Made by a program: the position numbers and the translations under genes. From contig CAYWVO010000065.1 in NCBI GenBank assembly GCA_964461835.1, positions 1 through 13,015 of the forward strand: a stretch of 13,015 nucleotides of DNA, in the 5' to 3' direction. Source of the stretch: CAYWVO01 sp964461835. GTDB taxonomy: Bacteria > Zixibacteria > MSB-5A5 > WJJR01 > JAJRUJ01. Shown here in pieces: positions 1-5,812 of this stretch (position 1 is its first letter; every line of letters starts with the position of its first letter). Below the pieces are notes generated by a model. It did not search any database. It was not told the DNA's origin and saw nothing but the letters and a program-made list of their open reading frames with translations.

Positions 1-310
1 ACTTCCGATATCCCCGAGAGCATTGGGTGAGCCTGAAAACGACCAATCCGATCGAATCGATCTTCGCCACCGTCAAACTGCGGACCAACGCGGCTCGACG
101 GATCAAGTCGCCGAGGTCGGCTCTGTACCTGATCTTCCAGTTGATCGTCAGAGCACAGAAGCGCTGGCGACGGATCAACGCCCCGCACCTGGTGGCGAAG
201 GTGCTCGACGGAACTACATTTGTGGATGGAATTGAGGTTACACAGAAAGCCGATCAGGCCGAAAAGGACGCTGCTTGAAAATCAAATTTACACAACTCTT
301 GACAGGAGCT
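1..310 (+). mobile_element. Right end of an IS256-family insertion sequence
   Basis: About 10 bases after the transposase stop the sequence TTTACACAACTCTTGACAGG begins (288-307). Its reverse complement, with TGTCAAGAGTTGTGTAAA, resembles terminal inverted repeats of IS256-family elements. The exact border and the 8-9 bp target duplication cannot be set, because the left end lies outside the window. The element's identity rests on the transposase; the border near 305-312 is an estimate. Confidence 0.5.
3..278 (+). CDS. IS256-family (mutator-type) transposase, C-terminal fragment
   Basis: The reading frame is open from the first bases of the window, so the gene is cut by the window edge and only about 91 C-terminal residues are seen. 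They carry the family's terminal block: EHWVSLKTTNPIES, then FATVKLRT, then the basic segment AQKRWRRIN and a short tail ending FVDGIEV. In IS256 transposases the last catalytic glutamate of the DDE triad lies in the NPIES segment, and it is present here. The enzyme cuts and joins the ends of its own element. An in-frame GTG at 27 is not the real start, because the family sequence continues upstream of it. The stop is TGA at 276-278. Whether the full gene is intact cannot be told from this window. Confidence 0.9.
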   Translation, partial: FRYPREHWVSLKTTNPIESIFATVKLRTNAARRIKSPRSALYLIFQLIVRAQKRWRRINAPHLVAKVLDGTTFVDGIEVTQKADQAEKDAA

Positions 311-380
311 CGATTTTTTTCATCTGAAGAAATCTTGCGGGAGAGGATATCGATATTCTGCCGTATTTCGTTTTGTGGGC

Positions 381-400
381 GGCAGATGTCGCCATCTGCC
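381..400. repeat. Palindrome GGCAGATG/CATCTGCC, copy 1 of a two-copy motif
   Basis: An 8-bp perfect stem (381-388 with 393-400) and a 4-base loop, flanked by a further TGGG/CCCA match (376-379 with 404-407). The same motif recurs at 11566-11584 with G-to-A type compensated changes: both begin GTGGGCGGCAGAYGTC. No T-tract follows, so it is read as a dispersed palindrome rather than a terminator. Confidence 0.6.
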
Positions 401-430
401 CCTCCCATTGGATTATTGCCGGCGCACGAG

Positions 431-476
431 GAGAAACCCGACACGATCCCAACAACTTACAGGTGTCGGGTTTCTC
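431..476. repeat. Long perfect hairpin, 14-bp stem
   Basis: GAGAAACCCGACAC (431-444) pairs perfectly with GTGTCGGGTTTCTC (463-476) across an 18-base loop. No T-run follows. It stands between the IS end and hicBA and belongs to no gene. It may be a non-autonomous repeat or the trace of a former transcription end. Confidence 0.7.
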
Positions 477-477
477 G

Positions 478-508
478 TTCGTCAAGGCGAACTCGGAACC
501 TGACCTAC
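478..508. repeat. Palindrome followed by TCGGAACCTGACCTAC, copy 1
   Basis: A short palindrome (GTTCG at 477-481 with CGAAC at 488-492) around the core TCAAGG is followed directly by the 16-mer TCGGAACCTGACCTAC (493-508). The same arrangement, with a longer palindrome and the identical 16-mer, occurs at 9382-9423. Confidence 0.6.
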
Positions 509-554
509 TTGTGGGACAGCCTCGGGATGTACGCCGGCCACGGAGAAAAGCTTA

Positions 555-642
555 ACCACAAAGTGTCATCCTGCCCTCCCAACTCCCCACAAACCGTTTG
601 ACCCCGCAATCCCAAATAGCGTAAGATCTTACGATTTGTGAG
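555..642 (+). repeat. 88-bp direct repeat, copy 1 (upstream of hicBA)
   Basis: Aligns without gaps to 1309-1396, offset exactly 754 bp. The first 63 positions differ at 4 sites (570s region and two C/T changes); identity then falls, though CGTA, TCTTA and TGAG are kept in register. The less conserved part of this copy contains the perfect 14-bp palindrome CGTAAGATCTTACG (620-633), which is absent from copy 2. The two copies bracket the hicB-hicA pair. Confidence 0.85.
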
Positions 643-727
643 GGCCAAATTGAACCATCCCCTTGATAATTATGCGCTTAACCTCAAGTTTTTCGTACAA
701 TTGCTGGAGAGTTAGTCAGGCAACTGC

Positions 728-757
728 TTGACATGTGCTGGAAATGATACCGATATA
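728..757 (+). promoter_or_regulatory. Possible hicBA promoter
   Basis: TTGACA at 728-733 matches the sigma-70 -35 consensus exactly. GATATA at 752-757 is a weak -10 at an 18-base spacing. Transcription would begin near 764, which would suit the ATG at 800 better than the one at 776. This is a pattern match only. Confidence 0.3.
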
Positions 758-775
758 TCAAGAGGAATCAATATT

Positions 776-1057
776 ATGGAAAACTCGGAGAGAGAATACA
801 TGCCGAAAAACGAAGCCAATCCGCGCCGATCGGCGCTTAAGTTTACCTGTTTGCTGAAGCCTGAAAATGGCGGATATGTTGTAACCTGCCTCGATTTGGA
901 TATCAGCTCTCAGGGGAAGACGTTCGAAGAGGCTCGCGATAATATCAAGGAAGCGATCGAATTGTACCTTGATACCTATGGCACCCCTGAGGAATTTTTG
1001 GCTCCCAGGGAAGAGCCGATCATCATGCCATTAGAACTGCCTGCAAAAGAGGCTTGA
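776..1057 (+). CDS. hicB: HicB-family antitoxin
   Basis: About 93 aa. Residues 22-69 carry the HicB partial RNase-H-like fold: a strand, then GGYVVTCLDLDISSQGKTFE, EARDNIKEAIELYL and a turn. This is the usual pattern of UPF0150/HicB antitoxins, which bind the HicA RNase and block it. No C-terminal ribbon-helix-helix or HTH domain is evident; the protein ends soon after the fold, so autoregulation by this short form is unsure. The start at 776 has AGAGGA 9 bases upstream. ATG 800 (MPKNEANP) has GGAGAGAGA upstream and is equally possible; an ATG at 728 lacks an RBS. The gene precedes hicA by 6 bases, so this is the antitoxin-first order. Confidence 0.85.
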   Translation: MENSEREYMPKNEANPRRSALKFTCLLKPENGGYVVTCLDLDISSQGKTFEEARDNIKEAIELYLDTYGTPEEFLAPREEPIIMPLELPAKEA

Positions 1058-1063
1058 TCACAC

Positions 1064-1303
1064 GTGGCGAAATCCCCTAAATTGCCCGATATTTCCGGTT
1101 CGAAACTGATTAAGGTTTTGGAGAAAGACGGCTTCCACAAAGTCCGGCAAAAGGGCAGTCATGTCATACTCGAAAAGAAAACGCCGACCAAAACTCTCAA
1201 GACCGTTGTCCCGCTACACGACAGCCTGTTTAAGGGTCTCATCAGCGAAATTCTAAGACAAACCGGTCTGTCACGGGACCGATTGTTAGAACTCCTCGAT
1301 TAA
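1064..1303 (+). CDS. hicA: HicA-family mRNA interferase toxin
   Basis: 79 aa, the normal length for HicA. It shows the dsRBD-like pattern: helix SGSKLIKVLEKDGF, strand, then KGSHVIL with the catalytic histidine at residue 33, then TVVPLHDSLFKGLISEILRQTGL with the C-terminal helix. HicA toxins cleave mRNA and stop translation until bound by HicB. The start is GTG, 6 bases after the hicB stop, with AGAGG 11 bases upstream, so translation is probably coupled to hicB. The toxin looks intact. The pair is flanked by the 88-bp direct repeats, which suggests that it is, or was, movable as a unit. Confidence 0.9.
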   Translation: MAKSPKLPDISGSKLIKVLEKDGFHKVRQKGSHVILEKKTPTKTLKTVVPLHDSLFKGLISEILRQTGLSRDRLLELLD

Positions 1304-1308
1304 TCTGC

Positions 1309-1396
1309 ACCACAAAGTGTCATCCTAGCCTCCCAACTCCCCACAAACCGTTTGACCCTGCAATCCTAAATGACGTATTGTCTTAGAGACGGTGAG
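1309..1396 (+). repeat. 88-bp direct repeat, copy 2 (between hicA and aconitase)
   Basis: Starts 5 bases after the hicA stop and ends just before the aconitase leader hairpin. It is the ungapped partner of 555-642. The long identical core covers about 30 bases around CCTCCCAACTCCCC and CAAACCGTTTGACCC. Confidence 0.85.
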
Positions 1397-1410
1397 TGCC
1401 GGGACTCACC
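1391..1410 (+). promoter_or_regulatory. Hairpin in the leader of the aconitase gene
   Basis: GGTGAGT (1391-1397) pairs perfectly with ACTCACC (1404-1410) over the 6-base loop GCCGGG. It lies 29 bases before the aconitase ATG and overlaps the last bases of repeat copy 2. It may be a leader structure or only a palindrome. No regulatory family is recognised. Confidence 0.45.
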
Positions 1411-1439
1411 AACTGAACATCCAGACCAGGAAGGGTAGC

Positions 1440-3365
1440 ATGGGCCAGAATATAGTACAGAAAGTTATTACTGAGCATAAAGTTACCGGAGATATGACCC
1501 CCGGATCAGAGATCGGCATCCGGATCGACCAGACACTCACTCAGGACGCCACCGGCACCATGGCCTACCTGCAGTTCGAGGCCATGGGTCTCGATCAGGT
1601 CAAGACCGAACGCTCGGTCTCTTACGTCGACCACAATATGCTGCAAGCCGGATTTGAAAACGCGGACGATCACCGCTACCTCCAATCGGTCGCGTCCAAA
1701 TACGGCGTGTATTTCTCGCGGCCAGGCAACGGGATTTGCCATCAAGTGCATCTTGAACGCTTCGGCGTACCCGGTAAGACCCTGCTCGGCTCCGATTCTC
1801 ATACACCGACCAACGGTGGATTGGGCATGCTGGCGATGGGTGCCGGTGGTCTGGATGTCGCCGTGGCCATGGGCGGCGGGCCGTTTCATATCACCATGCC
1901 CAAAGTGGTGAAGATTCAGCTCGAAGGGGAACTTTCACCCTGGGTCACCGCGAAAGATGTAATTCTGGAAGTCTTACGTCGTCTCACCGTCAAAGGCGGT
2001 GTCGGCAAAATCATGGAATACACCGGTCCCGGGGTCGAGACCTTATCAGTTCCGGAGCGCGCGACAATCACCAACATGGGCGCGGAGTTAGGTGCGACCA
2101 CCTCGATTTTTCCCTCCGATGAGCGGACCCGGCAATACCTCAAATTACAGCAACGCGAATCCGACTGGTCGGAGGTAAAAGCCGACCCGGACGCCACGTA
2201 TGATGAAGAAATAACTATCGATCTCAGCACGTTGGAGCCGTTGATCGCCATGCCGCACTCGCCGGACAACGTCGTGAAAGTTCGTGAGGTCGAGGGCACC
2301 AAAGTCGATCAGGTCTGCGTGGGCTCCTGTACGAACTCCTCGCTGCATGATTTGTTTGTCACCGCCGCGATCCTCAAAGGCAATGCGGTGCACCCATCGA
2401 CCAGCATGACCATCACGCCGGGCTCACGGCAGGTTTTTGCGGCAATTGCCGGGGAAGGCGCACTCACCGATATCATCATCTCCGGCGCACGGATTATTGA
2501 ATCCGCCTGCGGACCCTGTATCGGTATGGGCCAGGCGCCGAGTTCCGGAGCAGTTTCAATTCGCTCGTTCAATCGCAACTTTGTTGGCCGTTCCGGCACT
2601 AAGGACGCCAACGTGTACCTGGCATCCCCCGAGGTGTGCGCAGCCTGCGCGATCAAAGGTGTAATTACCGACCCGCGCGACTTGGGCGATATGCCTTCAA
2701 TCGTCATTCCCGCAGAAATAAAAATTGACGATTCCGGGATTATCCCGCCCGCAACCGATCCCTCGTCGGTCGAAATCCTCCGTGGTCCCAATATCAAACC
2801 GCTCCCGCAGCAAAAACCGCTGGCTGATTCGGTCTTCGGGGACATTTTGATCAAATGCGGTGATAATATCACCACCGATCATATTATGCCCGCCGGCGCC
2901 CATATTCTGCCGCTGCGCTCGAATATTCCGGCGATCTCCAAATTTGTCTTCTACCGCGAAGATCCTGATTTCGCCAACCGTGCCGAGACCAAAGGCGGTG
3001 GAGTTGTGGTTGGCGGCGAAAACTACGGCCAGGGATCATCCCGCGAACACGCCGCGCTGGCGCCAATGTACCTTGGCGTGAAAGCAGTCATCGCCAAGAG
3101 CTTTGCCCGGATCCATCGGGACAACCTGATCAATTTCGGGATTATGCCCCTCACATTCAAGAACCCGGATGATTTGGACAAAATCAATCCCAATGATCGG
3201 CTGGTTCTGCACAACGTTGTAGAAAACCTCAAAGCGGGCAACGATATCACCGTGAAAAATGAGACCACGGGTGATTCGTTCGAGGTGACCTATAATTATA
3301 CCGACCGACAAAAAGACATCCTCTTTGCGGGTGGTTTGCTGAACTTCACCAAGAACAAGTCCTAA
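1440..3365 (+). CDS. Aconitate hydratase (aconitase)
   Basis: 641 aa, the short form of aconitase found in many anaerobes and deep-branching bacteria (usual AcnA is about 890 aa). It interconverts citrate and isocitrate in the TCA cycle using a 4Fe-4S cluster. The three cluster cysteines are visible: GSCTNS (Cys297) and SACGPC (Cys357 and Cys360). Substrate motifs include GSDSHTPTNGG (117-127) and, in the swivel domain, GQGSSREHAA (530-539) with the catalytic serine. Hinge and swivel domains follow in one chain, about 460-641. The ATG at 1440 is chosen for AGGAAGGG 4 bases upstream and because family similarity begins there; an in-frame GTG at 1392 falls in the repeat and hairpin. It is the first gene of a tight run with gcvT and the comB-like gene. 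The symbol acnA or acn would fit. Confidence 0.95.
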   Translation: MGQNIVQKVITEHKVTGDMTPGSEIGIRIDQTLTQDATGTMAYLQFEAMGLDQVKTERSVSYVDHNMLQAGFENADDHRYLQSVASKYGVYFSRPGNGICHQVHLERFGVPGKTLLGSDSHTPTNGGLGMLAMGAGGLDVAVAMGGGPFHITMPKVVKIQLEGELSPWVTAKDVILEVLRRLTVKGGVGKIMEYTGPGVETLSVPERATITNMGAELGATTSIFPSDERTRQYLKLQQRESDWSEVKADPDATYDEEITIDLSTLEPLIAMPHSPDNVVKVREVEGTKVDQVCVGSCTNSSLHDLFVTAAILKGNAVHPSTSMTITPGSRQVFAAIAGEGALTDIIISGARIIESACGPCIGMGQAPSSGAVSIRSFNRNFVGRSGTKDANVYLASPEVCAACAIKGVITDPRDLGDMPSIVIPAEIKIDDSGIIPPATDPSSVEILRGPNIKPLPQQKPLADSVFGDILIKCGDNITTDHIMPAGAHILPLRSNIPAISKFVFYREDPDFANRAETKGGGVVVGGENYGQGSSREHAALAPMYLGVKAVIAKSFARIHRDNLINFGIMPLTFKNPDDLDKINPNDRLVLHNVVENLKAGNDITVKNETTGDSFEVTYNYTDRQKDILFAGGLLNFTKNKS

Positions 3366-3385
3366 TTCCCCGGCGAGGAGCACCT

Positions 3386-4489
3386 GTGGCTGAAACTCAA
3401 CTGAAAAAAACACCGTTTCATCGTCACCATCTTGAGACAGGCGCCAAAATGGTGGAATTCGCCGGGTTTGAGATGCCGGTTTCTTACACCAGTATCATTA
3501 AGGAACACCAGGCAGTCCGCCATAATGTGGGATTGTTCGACTTATCACACATGGGCGAATTTGAAGTCAGTGGTCCCGGAGCATTGAACTATCTCCAGTG
3601 GATGACCACCAATGACGTTGCCGCGCTCGAGGACGGCAAGATTCAGTATAGCATACTATGCTATAAGGACGGCGGGATAGTTGATGATTTACTCATCTAC
3701 AAATTGCCGGACCGCTATTTCCTGGTGGTGAACGGGATCAATATCGAGAAAGACTTCGCCTGGATGCAACAGCATTGCCCGGACAACGTCACCCTGAGCA
3801 ATATCTCGGATGAGACCGGCATGCTGGCCATTCAGGGACCGCGAGCGCCGGAGGTCATGAGCCAACTCACCAACGTTGAGCTCGAAAAGCTGCCCTACTA
3901 TTGGTGCACTGAGGATGATGTTTGCGGCAGAAAGATGGTTTTTTCCCGCACCGGTTATACCGGTGAGGATGGTTTTGAAATATATTGCAATCCCGCGTAC
4001 GCTGACCTGCTGTGGGACCAGTGCACAGAAGCCGGCAAACCTCTGGCTATGCAACTTGCAGGCTTGGGCGCGCGTGACTCGCTCCGGATCGAGATGAAAT
4101 ACTGCCTCTACGGCAACGATATCGACGAAACCACCAATCCGGTCGAAGCCGGGTTGGGTTGGGTGGTGAAACTCGATAAAGGCGATTTTATCGGCCGGGA
4201 GCCGATCAAAAAGACCAAAAAGGAAAAACCTTCCCGCCGCTTGATCTGCGTGGTGATGAAAGACAAAGCGATCCCCCGCAAGGGCTATAAATTCCTGGTT
4301 GATGGAAACGAAGTCGGCGTGGTGACCTCCGGTGTGCACTCGCCGTCGTTGAAAACCGGCATTTGCCTCGCGTATGTGAGACGCGGATTCACCAAGTCAG
4401 GCACACAACTTTTGCTCGATGTTCGTGGACGACAGTTCGCCGGCGAAATTATCAAACCACCCTTTTACAAAAACGGCTCGCACAAATAG
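3386..4489 (+). CDS. gcvT: Glycine cleavage system T protein (aminomethyltransferase)
   Basis: 367 aa, normal length. GcvT moves the methylene group from lipoyl-bound aminomethyl on GcvH to tetrahydrofolate and releases ammonia. Family landmarks: TPFHRHHLETGAKMVEFAGF at the N-terminus, VGLFDLSHMGE (48-58), GGIVDDLL with the catalytic aspartate (Asp100/101), the folate-site segment GYTGEDGFEI (190-199), LGARDSLRIEMKYCLYGND (227-245) and the C-terminal barrel after about 270. The start is GTG, with GAGGAG 5 bases upstream. It lies 20 bp after the aconitase stop and 24 bp before the next gene, so it is probably co-transcribed. gcvH and gcvP are not in the window, so the rest of the system must be elsewhere if this protein acts in glycine cleavage. 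Confidence 0.95.
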   Translation: MAETQLKKTPFHRHHLETGAKMVEFAGFEMPVSYTSIIKEHQAVRHNVGLFDLSHMGEFEVSGPGALNYLQWMTTNDVAALEDGKIQYSILCYKDGGIVDDLLIYKLPDRYFLVVNGINIEKDFAWMQQHCPDNVTLSNISDETGMLAIQGPRAPEVMSQLTNVELEKLPYYWCTEDDVCGRKMVFSRTGYTGEDGFEIYCNPAYADLLWDQCTEAGKPLAMQLAGLGARDSLRIEMKYCLYGNDIDETTNPVEAGLGWVVKLDKGDFIGREPIKKTKKEKPSRRLICVVMKDKAIPRKGYKFLVDGNEVGVVTSGVHSPSLKTGICLAYVRRGFTKSGTQLLLDVRGRQFAGEIIKPPFYKNGSHK

Positions 4490-4513
4490 CACGATCTCGG
4501 TAGGTTAGTAGTC

Positions 4514-5239
4514 ATGACTGTCGAGGTCTACTTCACGCCGTTTACTCTTACCCCGGATACAGTGGCCGGTAGAACGGTCGCAGTCGTCGACATCCTGCGT
4601 GCCTCCACGGTCAGTGCCGTGGCGCTGTTCCATGGAGCATCCTGCCTCTATCCCATCGACACGCTGGAAAACGCCGAAAAACTGGCGGATCGCCTCTCGG
4701 GAGTCAATCCCCTCCTCTGCGGCGAGCGCGAGGGTCACAAGATACCGGGATATGATTTGGGTAACTCGCCGCTGGAATATATCCCGGAAGTAGTCCACGA
4801 CCGTACCTTGATTCACTGTTCAACCAACGGTACCGGTGCGATGCTCGCCACCGAGGGTGGCGCCCATCGCTTTATGGCCGGGCTGGTCAATGCGCGAGCG
4901 GTTACCGAGGAAATCGCCAAAAGTGGTCTTGATCTGGTGCTGGTCTGCGCGGGCAAAGAGGGCATATTTGCGCTGGAGGACGCGTTCGGCGCCGGACGAA
5001 TCATCTCACTTCTAACTGAATATTTCCCCGAGGTGGCGTTGGGCAACGATGACGCCGCCACCGCCGAATATCTCTACCAGAAAAACGCCGATGATCCGGT
5101 GGCGTTGCTGCACGACTGCCCGCACGGCAAGTACCTGGTGAGTTTGGGCTTTGGGCAGGACCTCGAAATCTGCGGTCAATACGATACATTCCCCATCGTC
5201 CCCCGCATGATCGGCGAAACCGTCGTCAGCCATTTGTAA
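4514..5239 (+). CDS. 2-phosphosulfolactate phosphatase family protein (ComB-like)
   Basis: 241 aa, full length for the ComB family (about 240). Motifs: VVDILRAST (24-32), CGEREGHKIPGYDLGNSP (69-86), HCSTNGT (101-107), VCAGKEG (144-150) and LEDAFGAGRI (154-163); the acidic residues are those expected to hold Mg2+. ComB was defined as the phosphatase that makes sulfolactate in methanogen coenzyme M synthesis. Homologues are common in bacteria that make no coenzyme M, where the substrate is often unknown, so only the family is claimed. The start ATG at 4514 has a poor Shine-Dalgarno site (TAGGTTAG), and translation may lean on the upstream gcvT. It is the last gene of the aconitase run. Confidence 0.85.
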   Translation: MTVEVYFTPFTLTPDTVAGRTVAVVDILRASTVSAVALFHGASCLYPIDTLENAEKLADRLSGVNPLLCGEREGHKIPGYDLGNSPLEYIPEVVHDRTLIHCSTNGTGAMLATEGGAHRFMAGLVNARAVTEEIAKSGLDLVLVCAGKEGIFALEDAFGAGRIISLLTEYFPEVALGNDDAATAEYLYQKNADDPVALLHDCPHGKYLVSLGFGQDLEICGQYDTFPIVPRMIGETVVSHL

Positions 5240-5264
5240 TGGCACAGAAATGAAGATGTGGTGA

Positions 5265-5309
5265 CAACCCCAAACTCGGTCCGCCGCAGGCGGGCTCCAT
5301 TTGGGGTTG
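5265..5309. terminator. Palindrome after the comB-like gene, possible transcription end
   Basis: CAACCCCAAA (5265-5274) pairs perfectly with TTTGGGGTTG (5300-5309). Inside, CCGCC and GGCGG (5281-5285 with 5289-5293) form a second stem. It lies 26 bases after the stop of the last gene of the run. No T-tract follows, so Rho-independent termination is doubtful; the inner CCGCC-AGGCGG core also recalls the palindrome at 9382-9407. Confidence 0.4.
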
Positions 5310-5322
5310 ATCTTAGTAGAAG

Positions 5323-5346
5323 ATGTGCGCGGCGGGTCGTTAGCCT
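5323..5346. repeat. Degenerate copy of the repeat at 12971-12994
   Basis: ATGTGCGCGGC is identical in both copies and the following 13 bases differ at three sites, giving 21 of 24 matching. The 12971 copy continues into a perfect hairpin that is lost here. Confidence 0.55.
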
Positions 5347-5386
5347 TCCTATGCGTGAAGTATTTGGCAACAATCTCTCGCCTTGT

Positions 5387-5409
5387 GATTCCGGCCTTGA
5401 GCCGGAATC
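5387..5409. repeat. REP-like palindrome, copy 1
   Basis: GATTCCGGC (5387-5395) pairs perfectly with GCCGGAATC (5401-5409), loop CTTGA. It follows the widespread bacterial intergenic pattern of GTCATTCC...GGAATCCAG palindromes. Confidence 0.7.
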
Positions 5410-5492
5410 TATCTTGGGGGTGGCGATGGATTTCTCACACTGCAGGCCTTCAGCTTGCCGCTTCCGTGATATTAGCAGAACCTCCAATCGTG

Positions 5493-5521
5493 TCATTCCG
5501 CGCCTCGGCGGGGAATCCAGG
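5493..5521. repeat. REP-like palindrome, copy 2
   Basis: GTCATTCC opens and GGAATCCAG closes the element. ATTCC (5495-5499) pairs with GGAAT (5512-5516), and CGCC with GGCG inside. Same pattern as 5387-5409, about 105 bp away. Confidence 0.7.
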
Positions 5522-5624
5522 GGTGGGGTGCGGACGGGTCTGAAGAGCCCACACTATAATCCACTCCAGTCCCCTTGCCATTTGCCCGATAATCGTATAC
5601 CATAGGAGCCGCACAAATAAGGTC

Positions 5625-5711
5625 GGAGAGGTGGCCGAGTGGCTGAAGGCAGCTGCCTGCTAAGCAGTTAACGGGGCAACTCGTTCCAGGGTTCGAATCC
5701 CTGCCTCTCCG
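5625..5711 (+). tRNA. tRNA-Ser (anticodon GCU)
   Basis: Acceptor stem GGAGAGG (5625-5631) pairs with CCTCTCC (5704-5710), with discriminator G at 5711. The anticodon stem GCTGC/GCAGT closes the 7-base loop CTGCTAA, putting anticodon GCT at 5659-5661 for AGC/AGU codons. A long variable arm follows, as in class II serine tRNAs, then the T arm with GGTTCGAATCC. The 3' CCA is not encoded. T-rich sequence (5713-5722) comes right after and may end transcription. It is not a selenocysteine tRNA: the anticodon is not UCA and the acceptor stem is of normal length. Confidence 0.95.
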
Positions 5712-5812
5712 CTTTCTTTTTTGTGGGGACGGTGCGGTTTGTTGATTGATTCGGCTGCCTGCTTTGTATATCAAAAGCGTATTGAGGAATTTTGCAGAAA
5801 GGGATTTAACCC

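Larger units (their letters stand above)
311..775. other. Gene-free spacer rich in hairpins and repeats
   Basis: No convincing gene is seen on either strand between the IS end and hicB; the short open frames here have no RBS and no family likeness. The stretch holds three palindromes in a row (381-400, 431-476, 478-493), the shared motif TCGGAACCTGACCTAC at 493-508, copy 1 of the 88-bp direct repeat (555-642) and the presumed hicBA promoter region. Confidence 0.7.
5240..5624. other. Gene-free, repeat-rich spacer between comB-like gene and tRNA
   Basis: No gene is seen on either strand. The stretch contains a large palindrome (5265-5309), a degenerate copy of a GCGCGGC repeat (5323-5346), and two REP-like palindromes (5387-5409 and 5493-5521). 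An exact TATAAT lies at 5555-5560, without a good -35, before the tRNA. Confidence 0.7.

Noticed and set aside
1392..1439. GTG at 1392 as the aconitase start
   Set aside because: It lies in the repeat/hairpin and adds 16 unlike residues; ATG 1440 has a good RBS and begins the family sequence.
5258..5605. 115-codon + frame in the spacer before the tRNA
   Set aside because: It runs through three palindromic repeats and has no RBS or family likeness.
5625..5711. Selenocysteine tRNA, tempting because of the nearby selenoprotein
   Set aside because: Anticodon is GCU and the acceptor/T arms are those of a normal serine tRNA.
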